This document shows positions 45,825 to 58,255 of a DNA stretch of 64,000 bases, one piece after another. A program made the translations under genes and the position numbers. The first letter of the stretch is position 1, and every line of letters starts with the position of its first letter. The notes beneath the pieces were generated by a model that did no database searches, was not told the DNA's origin, and saw only the letters and a program-made list of their open reading frames with translations. Source of the stretch: Siphonodentalium dalli (taxonomy: Eukaryota > Mollusca > Scaphopoda > Gadilida > Siphonodentaliidae); NCBI GenBank assembly GCA_032622095.1, contig CP136062.1:17115739-17179738 (forward strand), given 5' to 3'.

Positions 45825-48456
45825 ATTTGATTATGTGTATATACATGGACCAGAGACAAGAAGCGAAATACATTCAATAATAACAATGACATGAACAAGT
45901 ATAACATAAGCAATATTTTTGCAAAAATACAGCTCTTGTAAGCTGGGTAATAATAATACACGACCTTACATCTGCGCATGGTGCATATGGTGACGGGGGA
46001 AATCGCGATGAAGAATATGTGAGTCATTAAACTGTTCAATTTGGTAATTGGGGAGTTTTTACAAATTTTTGCTTGTCGTTGTAACTTGATTAAATAGTGT
46101 GCATATCCATTTTCAAATTGCCAATGTTGGACTTCTAATGTAATCTAGAATCATAATTATATACCTGTCATTTCCAGCAGTTTCCGAGAGATATCCATTT
46201 TACTATGATTGGAAGTTAGTGCATGACGGACACATTGACGACTAGACGGTCAGACGGATAGGCAAGGTAAAACGCGTCTGATTGTTTGGTCGTACCTGTC
46301 GTGATAATCGGCTTTGTGATTTCGACTGGGGAAATTGATCCATTAATTGTTTGCAATAACACCCACTATAAAGTTGTCCGTGCTTTTGATGCGTGGTTGA
46401 TCGTGAGGTATATGGGTCAGAGATCGAGAAACAAGGACATTGTTGTAAACATCATTTCCAGACTTGCCCACTAACATCATTACCAAGCATATGTGCGTGT
46501 GTCATCTTATGTTGTTGCTATTCTTATCGTTCGATTGCATAAATGAACGCCGGATGATGTAGTCTCCAATTTCTGTATAGGTTTGTTTTAACTCGGGTAT
46601 TTATTGCATAACTTTGTATCCGAATGGAGATTAGTTCCCATATCTATTATCGGTACTTGTTCCTGATGTGTAAGGGTGGTGTCTGTTGTGGTGTGAAGGG
46701 GGGGGGGGGGTCACCTGGTCATCTGCCACGAATGGTATTGTGATGGGGGTTTAAGGACCTCTAAATTACAGATATTATGATTACTTTTGTAAGCTAGACA
46801 CTTGTATATAATTCATGTAGCATATGTTAAAAGTGACTTACTGGTTTCTAAGCCAGTAAGTTCTAAGGTTTATCTAATTTGTGTTGTTATAGCACTTGCA
46901 TCATACTCGACTACATATGTATATAAGAAATTGTGTACAATATTGAGCACATAGGATAGCTTGGTCATTCAATTTGGATGATATACTATACGTATTTCAC
47001 ACTAATCAGCAAAGACTACTTATGTTATGTTTGAAATTATGTTATAGGCTTACAAGTATATACTGGAGCAGAATTTTGTGGGAGGGTTGTTAATATGAAA
47101 TTTTTTATCGTCACCATGTGGTTTATCTATTGGTATTTCAATTGAGTTAAATATATATTCATGCTATGGCCTTCTAGATATTTTAGCCATTATGTCATGG
47201 TTAAATTTATGTTCATACTTAACATCTGCTAGATTATGGCCTTTATATTTGTAAATAAAAGGGGCTCAGTCAGTTACATCAAACCATGTTTATGTCATGG
47301 TTAAATTTATGGTCATACTTAATATCTGCTAGATTATAAGCATTATTGCTTGTTCGTGCCAGTGTAAATAAGCTATTTGCTTGTGTTATCCCTGTTAGCT
47401 AGATCTGGATGGTGGAATAAGCATAGTATAAATAGCATATTATTACAATGACCAAAATACACGAATATAACATAGTACATACATCATGTGTTTAAAATGA
47501 CAAACTAGTTATACTTATGATAACATAAGGAACACAGAATTATGTAGTATATGTTGATGGGTTTATACATATGATGGGTGGTAGACACTATCATATTTAC
47601 CAAATTTAAGCCTTAACATCATTCATGGACTTAAGTATATCATAATTATGCAGTGACAATGGTGATATCCATATAGGTTTAATAGAAGTAAGTTGATTCT
47701 TTTCTATATTTGGAAGGGGAAAAACTCCATAATTTATAAAGTAGAGTGAAAATGTTTACTAATATTTGTAGTTGCAATATTGCACTATAATATGCAGTGT
47801 TACCAGACTAAGTTAAGAGGTAAATTTGTAATCGTGCTATCCATATATTATTCTAGACACGAACATATATTGCTGAATTAGGTCATAGTAAATTAAATGT
47901 TTGAAGGGGTGTGAAATGAAACATTTATTCAAATGAACATACTAACACTGTTACACACTTGGTCAGATAACACAGGTATTTGTTTGACCATTCTTTATCA
48001 GATTATAGAGTAATGGGTAAAATAGGATACTAGTTTCTTCTTCTTTTTTTAACAACAACAGCATCCCTCTTGCATTTGATATAACACAACTGTGTTTTCT
48101 CAAACACCTATTACTTATATGTAAATTCAGGTACCTCATGGTTGGTGGGAACTTTTGGAAGACAGTATCAAATTGCAAAAACTATGTACTTGTGTCATCT
48201 CTTAGCTTAACATTGTGTAGACTATGATTTAAAGAGAAACACTCTTTTATATGAATTTGTGGTATATACTTAAATGTTTATAAATTTTTCTCTCTCATTG
48301 GAACTAATGAAGATTTTCTAATAAGATAGTGAGTGGGCAAACAAGCCTGTGTTCATTATGACTATAATTATGACCTTTCATCAGTGTTATATTTATATCA
48401 CGATAAGGTGAATTATATGCATTTATTATGCTATGTGGGTGGGTTACATAAATAGT
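45825..48456. other. AT-rich non-coding stretch
   Basis: The first about 200 bp may be the 5' UTR of the LINE. Otherwise I see a poly-G run near 46700, a small stem with arms ACTTACTGG/CCAGTAAGT near 46840, and a direct repeat of about 47 bp (47191 and 47291, 100 bp apart) containing TATGTCATGGTTAAATTTAT. No gene recognised. Confidence 0.6.
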
Positions 48457-49391
48457 TTAAATGTCATCCAGAGATTTGATTTTGTGTATTTTCCCCTTCT
48501 TGGTTTTAACAAAAACTTTTCCACCGTTGGACCAGGCATCTTCCACGGTTGGTGTGGATTTAGCATCCATTACCAGAGAATGATTAATGGCAGTGAGGTC
48601 CTCACGAATGACGATGCCAGATCCTTTCAACATTTTCCTTTGCTTCACAACCTTTGATTTTGTCTTTCTTAACGCAAATTTGCAAATGACTGCCCTCGGT
48701 CTATCCCTTTGGAATTCACCAAGTCGATGTGCGATGCTTATGTCATCTCTTCCAAATCCAGTTGTAGTTTATTATTCAGGGTGTCTAAAACTAATTGCTC
48801 AGTCTCATCGGATGTTTCATTTGCAGATCTGTCGGTGATTCCGGTTATTCTTACACTGTCTTTGCGAGTATGCTGCTCCAAATTATTATTTTTAGTTTCA
48901 CAGTCATTCAATCTTGAGCCAACATCATTTAGTGAATTTGCATGTATTTTCAGTGAAGCTTTAATGTTTCTTATCTCATCTTTTAGCTGTTTGTTTTCAA
49001 CTTCAAGTTGTTTGGTTTTTGTAGATACAGTTGCTTCTACCTCTGTTTTTATTGTTTCCTTCAGTTCCCTTTTAATAGATTCCAGATCCTCTCGTTTAAT
49101 CATGTTTTGTTCTAGTTGTTTCAGTTTCTTATCAAGGGTATCAACTGTGATCATGTCATCAAGTTTCTTACTCATCTCTAGAACAATTTCTTCCAGCGAT
49201 TTCCCTTTTTCTGATGATTTTTGGTTCCCATTTTTGTCTGAGGTTGAACTCTCCGATGGAGAAGTTTTTATTTTTTTCCCCGGAGGTTTCACAATAGTTA
49301 CTTTGGGTTTTACTATATTCCCGTTTGTATCACCAATGCCCTCATCCATACTTGATTGGCTTGACAGTGGTGGTCGTTTAGGTGGCATCAT
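48457..49391 (-). pseudogene. L1-type ORF1 protein (one frameshift)
   Basis: It starts MMPPKRPPL at 49391. A basic, Ser/Lys-rich N-terminus is followed by a long coiled coil (about residues 70-180, many Leu/Glu/Lys heptads). Then come HTRKDSVRITGI, as in the RRM-like domain of L1 ORF1p, and ISIAHRLGEFQRDRPRAVIC with the C-terminal domain down to KIHKIKSLDDI. The frame breaks by one base near 48738 at LDLEE. It is an RNA-binding trimeric nucleic-acid chaperone relic. No ORF2 follows downstream on the minus strand. Confidence 0.82.
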
Positions 49392-49930
49392 AAAAGTTTA
49401 TTGACAGCGAAAATTGGTGATACGATAAACAATGACACGTCACCGGCTATCAGACTTGCCTTTGTAAATAAGTGGATGATCAGCGATCGCAGTAATCAAT
49501 CATAGCATAGGTTGCAGCTTAAACATACAATGCGTGTCGATGCAATCGTTGTGAGTTATCAGGTGAATTTCCCGTTGGAAATAAGTATTTTCTTCGCCGC
49601 GATTTCAAAGCGTTTTCACTCGGCCATCACCGGAAGTTAGATCCAATATTACTATTGTACTTGTAGTTTGGTCGGGAAAACTCACATTCTAAACAAATTT
49701 CCCCGATTAAAATAATCCAAACTAAAGTTATCATCCGGAAAACCAAAACTGCTAACGGCCATTTTTTCAAACGGGCGTATAAAAACATTGTCGGGTGGGA
49801 AAATTACTTTTCATGATAAATTGTTAATACAATTTCAATTTAACAATCTGTTGTACAACCCAAGAACAGTCAGTTTATACAAACCAGAGAGAAAACTTCA
49901 TTATTATTATTATTAAGGGAAATATATAAG
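49392..49930. other. Possible LINE 5' UTR and unassigned sequence
   Basis: No gene. The string CCAAACTAAAGTTATCATCCG near 49730 also sits at the inner end of the palindrome arms (35450-35472 and its mirror). Confidence 0.55.
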
Positions 49931-50840
49931 TTTTAAAATTATAATTAATTTTTCCTTAAGGGAAGCCCGAAACTGAAATATATGGATTAGATCTCCGGCC
50001 TTGTGTCAATCAGAGGGTTAAAATGTTATTGCCGTCCGATTCCCGTTTCACACCCGAGCTCAGATTAGTCACGCATGAATACGCACAAGTAAATCTCGCA
50101 TTGTTATTATCTGATCAGTTTTTATTTTCGACTTAATCATGAGATTTGCGAGTCGCGGGGTTGGGAATGGCACCACCATGGGAGGGATGAAAAATAGTTC
50201 AGTTTCGGGCTTCCCTTAAAGGGGTACTGTACGCCATTTTCAAAAAATTTCCGGTGATAACAACGATCTATTATCGATACTATATAGAAACATAAGTAAT
50301 TTGAGTCGAATATGTATTCTGTAAACGCTCAGGTTAATAGGCTATCTTAAAATTTTATAATTTAAAAGTTAATAATTTAATATAAATTGAATTTATGGCT
50401 GGAGCCATAAAATGGCGTAAATTAAAATACGAATTTCGGTGTACAAAACGTAATCAAAGTATAATTGAGGGATACTGGATTAGTAAATCCATTGCACACA
50501 CGATCGTTTGAAACATTATGCTTATACAGGGAGAAAACTCAAGCCACTCATTGACTAGTAACGATACAATAACTTAAATGAGTATATGAGACTACTATAC
50601 GTATAATATAATTTTTATTTGATTCATTTGGTTGAAAACTGTACAAAAATTACTCGACAATGACAATTTGTATTTTTGCATTCCGGTAAATTTGCCATCC
50701 GTAACACTACTTCGTACTCAACAGACTTTCAAAGAATGGAAAAGTTGTTATCTTATTCTCCGACTCGGGGATTATGGAAACCAACAACAACATCTTGGGT
50801 ACAGTACCCCTTTAAGGAAAAATTTATTATAATTTTAAAA
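49931..50840. mobile_element. Small inverted-repeat element interrupted by a MITE
   Basis: The left end TTTTAAAATTATAAT..TTCC and TTAAGGGAAGCCCGAAACTG (49931-49979) is mirrored at the right in two pieces, 50196-50216 and 50816-50840, split by the MITE at 50220. A diverged direct copy of the left end follows at about 50834-50890 (GAACTATATGGATTAG). No coding potential. Confidence 0.72.
50220..50811. mobile_element. 592-bp MITE with TTAA target duplication
   Basis: TTAA at 50216-50219 and 50812-50815. The termini are AGGGGTACTGTACG and, on the minus strand, AGGGGTACTGTACC. It lies inside the right half of the 49931-50840 element. TTAA targeting fits piggyBac- or Kolobok-derived MITEs. The open frame at 50632-50832 is incidental. 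Confidence 0.85.
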
Positions 50841-50889
50841 ATTTAATTTTTCCGCCAAGGAAAGCCCTTCAACTGAACTATATGGATTA

Positions 50890-51746
50890 GAATGCAAGCC
50901 CAAGAGGAGGCACGAGCAATAAAGTTAACTAATATCCAAATTCGATGGGAATGCACTCATCCGAAACAGATTTCATGTAAATGTGATTTAGTCATGAATC
51001 AGAGATGATTATGTTACGTGAAAGAGCTCCCAATTCAAATTCCGACATCGCTCAAACGTGTACCCCCCCCCCCCTTGTTTTTGGAAGAAACATCACAGGT
51101 AGTGCCATATAATTCATGCGAGCGAGACAACCGAGCAAGTATAACTTTTGAAGAGACTTCTTGCCCTTCACATCTTCCGTCGCTTCATCCTATTCCCTTT
51201 GTCATCTTTTTCACCCTCTCGACAGTTCACATTGAACTGATGTCACATGTAGCCATTGTGTACGTCATAAGATATCATGATGCGTATGATACACCAGGGA
51301 GCAAATTAACTGGTATCGCAATTTGCTACTGAAAGGTGGATAATACCTTGGAATGTTATATGATGTTATAAATGCTATCTAATCATGTCAATGTGAGATT
51401 ATTTGCTGATCAAAATTTCAAAAGTAATTTGCTCCCTGTGATACACAAACCAGATAAAAAATGATATGCTGCAGATATCATAGCGTATGATGTATGATGG
51501 ATGATTATATCATGCCACAAAGCCCTACTCCAGCCTCGTATAATGTAGAGAGCAGGGAACGCAATCATGATCCAAGGTATCATTGCATACCAGTATAGAT
51601 ATAGATTAGAGAACACAACTGAGGACTTGATGAACAGGCATAGAAGCATCAGTGATCTATGATGGCGCACATGACAAGTTTCGGGTACATTTAAAAATGA
51701 CCAAATGTAGCAGAATTATCAAAGCGGCAGAATGACCGGTGGAGGA
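50890..51746. other. Unassigned sequence with a short inverted repeat
   Basis: AGGGAGCAAATTA near 51296 and TAATTTGCTCCCT near 51424 form a stem with a loop over 100 bp long. No gene. Confidence 0.5.
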
Positions 51747-52640
51747 GTGGCCTGGTGGTATCCCGAAGGTGTACGATTCCAAGGGATCGACTGGACCCCA
51801 TCTTGTGGAGATGTGGGCCACTGCACCATGGGGAAGAGTCAGAAGGCTGGTTGGCTGGTGCAGCTCTTGGAGGCACGCAACAACAAGTCTTCCCCACCCA
51901 GAACATCCTCCAAAGGCTACAGTGCTCGAGCCTCCCTGACGGAGGTAAATACTGGTACTGTATGGCAAATTGTTTAAAGGAAGCAATATCAGAGATCAAC
52001 CGGTGTCCTCATCCTTTACAAAATCACTTACCAGAGGAACGTCAGAATCCTCGTCCGACAGTGTGCCTGGGGACCCACTGTCGACCCGCGATTTTTGCTC
52101 ATCGTCGTCAAACCTGCCGACGCCATGTGATGCAGAGAAGCATGTCAGGATCGACGCCAGCAACATAATTGCCTGCATCAAGTTGGGATACCAGACTGTG
52201 GAAGAGGCCTACTCTGAAATGGTTCGACACACGACAATTGCTCTTGCATTTGGGATAAGGAGCTATGTCCTATCCTAGGTCACCCCCTCCAAACTTATGT
52301 CTGCACCCAAGGCCAGAAGAACAGAGGGAATAAGTTCTGATGAGCCATTTGACCAAAGGAAGCCCCTTTCATGGAATCCCCCAAATGCTGGTGGTCCTGA
52401 CCAAACTGGAATAAATGTCGATGACATACCACTATGATCATATGACGACGGAGGCGCAGGCCCGGAGGTATCCCGAAGGAATACGATTCCAGGGGATCGA
52501 CTGGACCCCATCTTGTAATGATGTGGGCCACTGCACCATGGGGAAGAGTCGGATGGATGGTTAGCCGGTTCAGCTCTTGGAGGCATGCGACACGTGTCAA
52601 TGATTCTTCCCCACCCAGAACAGCCACCAAAGGCTAGTCC
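51747..52640. repeat. Diverged direct repeats of about 175 bp around a unique spacer
   Basis: 51747-51920 and 52467-52640 share GGGATCGACTGGACCCCATC, GATGTGGGCCACTGCACCAT and TCTTCCCCACCCAGAACA. Local GC is higher than around. Several overlapping open frames on both strands exist, but none shows a domain I recognise, so no gene is called. The spacer has a 309-bp frame (51970-52278) with a Ser-rich start, unassigned. Confidence 0.7.
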
Positions 52641-53170
52641 CAGGTGCCCAACAATCGTGATGGCCTAAAAACATATCTTCTTTGTGGGAATCCAGGCCGA
52701 AATCAACAATACTGATGGAAATTTCACTCTATGTGGAATAATATTGTAGCAATGGAATTTTCTCTAAAATTAATAAACGTACTGACAACCTATTAGGCAC
52801 CTGAGAGTAAGGTGCCGGAGCAATCGCCCGTGTAGATTGGTTTCCCGAATCAACAACTTGCAGCACCCGCCTACCACTGGTTCTGACTGCCGTATCAGGA
52901 CCGGGGGCCAGAACTGGTCCTGCCCGAGGTAAAGACTGGTAATGTTTGCTCAAAGTTCGTAATCATTGACTAATATGCCCTCACCCAACTATGACAAGAA
53001 ATACAACCGTGATTGAGCAACCCATACGGTGTGTGGCAATCAAATTCGAATCACGTTCGACTGCAAGACATGCTGTTAGTTATAACAAAGCAAGGTTACT
53101 ATACAATACAGTCTTTTGGTTATTGAATGTAAAGTAAGGTTAATATAAAATTACTTTATACCCCTGGCCA
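52641..53170. other. No gene seen
   Basis: Mixed-composition sequence without convincing frames or repeats. Confidence 0.5.
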
Positions 53171-53179
53171 CGTTAACTT

Positions 53180-53720
53180 ACCTGCTATTACAGGTAAGAT
53201 ACTGTCTAGAGTGCACATGTGCAAGAACGAGGCGGGTTCCGTTAGGAAAGTGCGCCAACAGCGGACGTGACGATACACATGCCTTCATTTTCGTTATGCT
53301 TGTATCGAGTCTACTTGCCAGATAATCATTGGATATGTGACAATAGACGGAGAAGAGCCATGTCTTGGCCCCCTTTGGAAATATGTTGACAGTGGATGTG
53401 CGCAATATAAACGCTGTGCATGTAATCTCGCTTTAGACATGTGACAATACAAATGCAGTCCTTTCCGATATTCGCCAGATAATCATTTGGATATGTGGCA
53501 ATAGAAGGAAAAGAGTCATGGTTTGGACTCTTTTATGGAAATCATAAGGGCAGTGGCCATGCGCAATATAAATGTGTTGCATGTAACTGCGCTTCATAAA
53601 TGAGTGAAAGCTATTTGGCAGATTATCATTTCGATATATGTGGAAATAGAAGTTAATGGGCCAAGTGATGGACTCCATTCGAAAGACTATTGGCAGTGAA
53701 TCTGGAGCATGTGACAATAT
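53180..53720. repeat. Diverged tandem repeat, unit about 150 bp, about 3.5 copies
   Basis: The phrases CCAGATAATCATTGGATATG, CCAGATAATCATTTGGATAT and GGCAGATTATCATTTCGATA recur with GCGCAATATAAA and a CATGTAA-type end. Minus-strand open frames here repeat the same peptide phrases (TLFLLLPHIQMI, TWLFSVYCHISND) and are read as shadows of the repeat. Confidence 0.7.
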
Positions 53721-54163
53721 TTATGCTTTCTATTTTGCTGTTTGCCGTTATTATTCACTGATGAAAACCGCAAAGTATGTCAGTTTGGGGTGAAAACTGT
53801 TCACCATATGTAAGCATAGTCAGTTATGACAGCATACACGAGGCCATGATACCATACTATTGCCATGTACAATGTATGGAACTATGACGGCATGCAATAC
53901 ATGTTGCAAGCTCGCCAATTCCGATGCATATTAATTCCTACGGTAAGATGGCATTGAAGCACTTAAACCATAATATGTCAATGGGACCGAAACATTGAAT
54001 GTATCGACAAACACTAATGTCTGAGGATAAGAGGTCAGATGTTTCAAGTTGGTGACATCTTCTGATCACAATCGTTACATCACAAAGATTTACAATTCTA
54101 ATTGCTAACCTGTAGACGGCGGAAATCTTAAATCATCTGGCGTATGATAATAAGGAGAAACAG

Positions 54164-54500
54164 CGACTTAATTGAATACAGTGAGATGCTGGCAAGTCAA
54201 TACATCAGTGCAACATCCTTTTACCAAGGTCCCAGTGGATATGGTGACTTAATTGAAATACAGTGAGATGCTGGCAAGTCAATACACCAGTGCAACATCC
54301 TTTTACCAAGGTCCCAGTGCATATGGTGACTTAATTGAAATACAGTGAGATGCTGGCAAGCCAATAAATCAGTGCAACATCCTTTTACCAAGGTCCCAGT
54401 GGATATGGTGACTTAATTGAAATACAGTGAGATGCTGGCAATTCAATACATCAGTGCAACATCCTTTTACCAAGGTCCCAGTGGATATGGTGACTTGCCA
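54164..54500. repeat. 82-bp tandem repeat, four units
   Basis: GACTTAATTGA starts units at 54164, 54246, 54328 and 54410, with a partial fifth at 54492. Each has ACAGTGAGATGCTGGCAAG and CAACATCCTTTTACCAAGG. Near-identical. Confidence 0.95.
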
Positions 54501-55659
54501 CAAGTAGGCCAATGGGCTCGCTTCAAGGCGAACAACAAAGAGGCTCCAAAGATTTCTTAAGTAAAGTGTTGCTGGAGTGTCAGGTTATTTCGTTTTCATA
54601 TCTTGGCCGTCTTTGATCAGGGAAGCCTATTCAACAATATTGTAGAATGGGTGTAAAGAAATATACCCAAGTTTCGCCGAAATGAGGACAAAGTATGATG
54701 TGATTGATATTTCATTTTATAACAAACTTTGAATGAAATTTGGTTGTCGTCAAAGTCTGTATATCAGGTTGTCCTAAGCCCCAATCAAACCAATCGCCGG
54801 ACTCGTAGTAACCCAAACTGCTACAGCCATACTGTACATACATGGATGTAAAGAATGCAACACGATATTTATTATCAAGAGACAACACATAAATTTGAAG
54901 TGTGGTTATATATGTGATAACTAATAGAATCTCCCTGTTACTGAGTGTTAGTAACTATTGTACTAATGATACAATGAGATATAGGATATTTAAGCGCGAT
55001 ATATAGACAAGGCAGAATTTTCTGAATACCTTGAAGTCGCTGTAATGTTAGATTACATGTGCCAAATACAAGACATCATGTTCATACATTGCTGTCCTGT
55101 ACAACTTTCTGCGAACTAACAGAGAAGGTCCATGTATGATTTAGCAGTATACGTTATTCACATAGCAACTGAACTTATTAAATAACCAAAGCGAGTCGAC
55201 TGAAACGTAGTGAAATTGAAAATGTGTAGCACGAAAATAGGAGACTTCGCCTACCTGACCACGTGGCGTCCTCAATCGGAAGTTATCACGCCGAATATAA
55301 CCCTTTGATCCTGTAAAGTCAAAATATATACTTAACTCTTATATGATATTTCCTTGTAATTTAAATGTATTTGCACAGAAAAGTTCATCGGAAAAGTACA
55401 TTTTGTGACCTTGTGTTGTTTGTTGTTTCTTCGTTATATAACTGATATTCGGATCTAGATGCCATTATTAAAGGATAGTTTTGACAGTTTTGACAGTTTT
55501 CACAAGTGAACGTGGCTGTAAATACCTGTTGGAAGATGTTGATGTTATGATTATCATGTTTATAATACCCCCCCTTTACATGTCATTTGTGTAAACTGTA
55601 AGTTGATTATACCATGCCAAACAATACCAATCACCAAAGATATTATACCCTCCCTAACC
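54501..55659. other. No gene seen
   Basis: AT-rich sequence with no supported feature. Confidence 0.5.
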
Positions 55660-55766
55660 ACAGGTCCCCAGAACAAAAATTGGCCCCACACCAATGGTGC
55701 TTAATTCTATAGGATTAAGTACTATTGGGGGTGGGGGTCAATCTTTGTTCTGTGGACCTGTGGCCT
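55660..55766. mobile_element. 107-bp hairpin MITE
   Basis: Arms start CCACAGGTCCCCAGAACA and end TGTTCTGTGGACCTGTGG on the plus strand, with partner stretches TTGGCCCC/GGGGGTCAA and GTGCTTAAT/ATTAAGTACT meeting near the centre. No internal sequence to spare, so it is a foldback or MITE remnant. Confidence 0.75.
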
Positions 55767-57016
55767 CACCTTTATATATCTACAGCTTCCCTGTAGTCAT
55801 AATTATTTCACCTTATCATTATTAGCAATACAGTGCCAGTCCTTATATATCTTTATTTCATACATACCAACTCCTTATGTCCATTATAATCCTGATCCGA
55901 CCAAAGTTATAATCGAAACATTGAAGACACAATTATAAATATATTACGATGGTTTACTCCGATCCACACAGATATAGCGAATGAGTCCATGCCCACAGGT
56001 AAGTTAAGTGATACTGTGGTTCAAAAATATGCTTCTCGACTATATGGGTCAGTTTGAAGATTGACCTCAAATTCACTGTAATTGCATTCATTTCTGTCCT
56101 CGCCAATCAAGATAACAATAGGTGTATTCTGCGCTTGTCACGAACTCCAGCGAGCTCAAAACAAACCCTGATCACGTGGTCGACGGGGGAATGTGGTAAT
56201 ATCGATTTTCTAATTTTATACCAAAACCGCCCCTTCCCCACACAGTTAAATCGAGATATGATTTATAGTGGAGAGAGTGAGGCATTTTCGCCCTGTAACG
56301 TGTACGCGTATTATATGAATAGTATCTCAAATCTTCCCTACAATATGCAGTTTCATAAGCTGTCCATGCTAAACTCAGCAGTATTCGACATAATCACGTT
56401 TGGTATGCGTTAATATATCAAAAGACGGTAATCAGCTCCAATTGACTATCAATTGTTTTTCTGCAAGAAAATGTCCATTTTACGGCATTACACGAAGTAC
56501 TTTCAGTTGGTTTGTACAAATGATACTGGTATCTTTAGCAACAATCAGAGTAAAAGGAATATTAGAATGGTTATTTTAATGCAGTTCTAGGCTGAAATTA
56601 TACATCGATTGTAACATAGTGGTAATTATTCTATATGGCTCAAGGATAATGATGTTTGTCCAATTGGTTTTCCCCACTAAAATTATTTTATAACAATACC
56701 ATAATAACGACACTTGTTTTGATATGTGGGTATCATAAGTGGGATTTAGGACCGATTATTTCAGCGTTTTGTTTTAATGGTGAACGAGGGCGGTCGCCCA
56801 GAGACCCAGTCATGGTAACTTCGCATCGGAAGTCAATAAAACTTGTTTTGTTTCTATTTTATATACAGTGTGTGTATGTATCAGTGTGCATGATTTGTAT
56901 GGTAGACCTTTATTCCAGCGACTCAATATATTATTGTTCTTCATTGACTGAATTAATTAATGTCATTGTTTTGTTCTGTGTCGACGTTTCGGATGTCTGC
57001 ATACTCGTAAGTTATC
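55767..57016. other. Unassigned; possibly L1 5' region at its right end
   Basis: The frame at 56054-56413 (119 codons) has no recognisable domain and biased composition, so it is not called. The last few hundred bases may be the 5' part of the L1 fragment. Confidence 0.45.
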
Positions 57017-57690
57017 ATGTCTATAAAAATACTGTCTTCAAATTGCCGAGGTTTGAATTGTGCAGAAAAACGCCGCGATGTATTCCGATATCTCCGAACG
57101 CACAATGCATCAATTTATTGTTTACAAGACACTCACTTTACAAAGGAAATGGACAGATGCATATCATCTGAATGGGGGTTTAAAATAGAATTGGCTTCTT
57201 TTTCATCTCAGTCACGAGGTGTGGCCATTTTATTCAGTCAAAATCTCGACTTCGAAATACACAACTCTATTAAAGATGTCTCTGGAAATTACATAATAAT
57301 TGACGTAACTGTTGAGAAACTTAGAATGACTATAGCTAATATATATGGTCCAAACGAAGATAATCCTGAGTTCTACAAACAATTAAAACTTAAGCTTATT
57401 AATGTCGGTAACACCCAAATAGTAATATGTGGCGACTGGAATATGGTTCAGGACCAATCGATGGACACTTATAATTATAAACACATCAACAATCCACAAG
57501 CTAAAGTGACAGTGGGTGACCTTGTCGACAGGCTAGATTTGGTAGACGCTTGGAGGATCAATAATGAGAATCAACGATATACATGGCGAAAAAAGTCACC
57601 CATAGAAATGGCTAGATTAGATTACTTTATGATATCTGAGGATATACTCAGTTTAGTTGGAGAAGGAACCGACATATTACATATTGTTAA
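57017..57690 (+). pseudogene. L1/Tx1-type ORF2 endonuclease, 3'-truncated
   Basis: It starts MSIKILSSNCRGLNCAEKRR. Motifs are SSNCRGL, YCLQDTHF (Asp where Glu is the commoner metal ligand), RGVAILFS, IANIYGPNEDNPEFY, VICGDWNMVQD and MARLDYFMISEDIL. The SDH motif that should close the domain is missing: after LSLVGEGTD the frame becomes unrelated sequence leading into a tandem repeat. Confidence 0.85.
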
Positions 57691-57725
57691 ATTTGTTTAC
57701 GGCAAATTACGCTGGTTTACGCTGG

Positions 57726-58255
57726 ATTTTTATCATCGAAAAAAATAAATTTCTTCAATCTAAAAGATAATTACGTGCTGAACCCTGCCGTTTTAGGAAT
57801 ATATAAGTATTCCACGCAGAAACACCGACTCTCAGCTTAAAATTTTGAAAAATAACAGTTTTATCGACATAAATAGATTTGAATGGGACAATCCCATGTT
57901 AAAATTTATCATCGAAAAAAATTCATTTCTTCCATCTAAAACATACTTACGTAATGGACCCTGGTATTTTAGGAATATATAAGTATTCCACGCAGATATA
58001 CCAAGTCTCAGCTTAAAATTTTGAAAAATAAGAGTTTTATGGACATAAATCGTTTTGAATGGCAAATCCTATATTAAAATTTATCATCGAAAAATATTTC
58101 TTTCTGCCATCTAGAACATAATTACGTGCTGGAACCTGTCATTTTAGGAATATATAAGAATTTCACTCAGACACACCAAGTCTCAGCTTAAAATTTTGAA
58201 AAATAAGAATTTTATGGACATAAATCGATTTGAATGGGAAATCATGTGTTAAATA
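57726..58255. repeat. 175-bp tandem repeat, three units
   Basis: TATCATCGAAAAA marks unit starts at about 57731, 57907 and 58082. Each unit has TTTTAGGAATATATAAG, GTCTCAGCTTAAAATTTTGA and GGACATAAATCG-like text. It lies directly downstream of the truncated L1 endonuclease. Confidence 0.93.

Noticed and set aside
48709-49404. 231-codon plus-strand frame as a Ser/Phe-rich protein
   Set aside because: It is antisense to the coiled-coil L1 ORF1, which has clear motifs.
53178-53717. Minus-strand frames with repeated peptides as a small gene family
   Set aside because: The peptide repetition follows the 150-bp DNA repeat, frames are interrupted, and no signal or domain is convincing.
56054-56413. 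119-codon frame as a host gene
   Set aside because: No domain, no splice context and no relative recognised; left as unassigned sequence.
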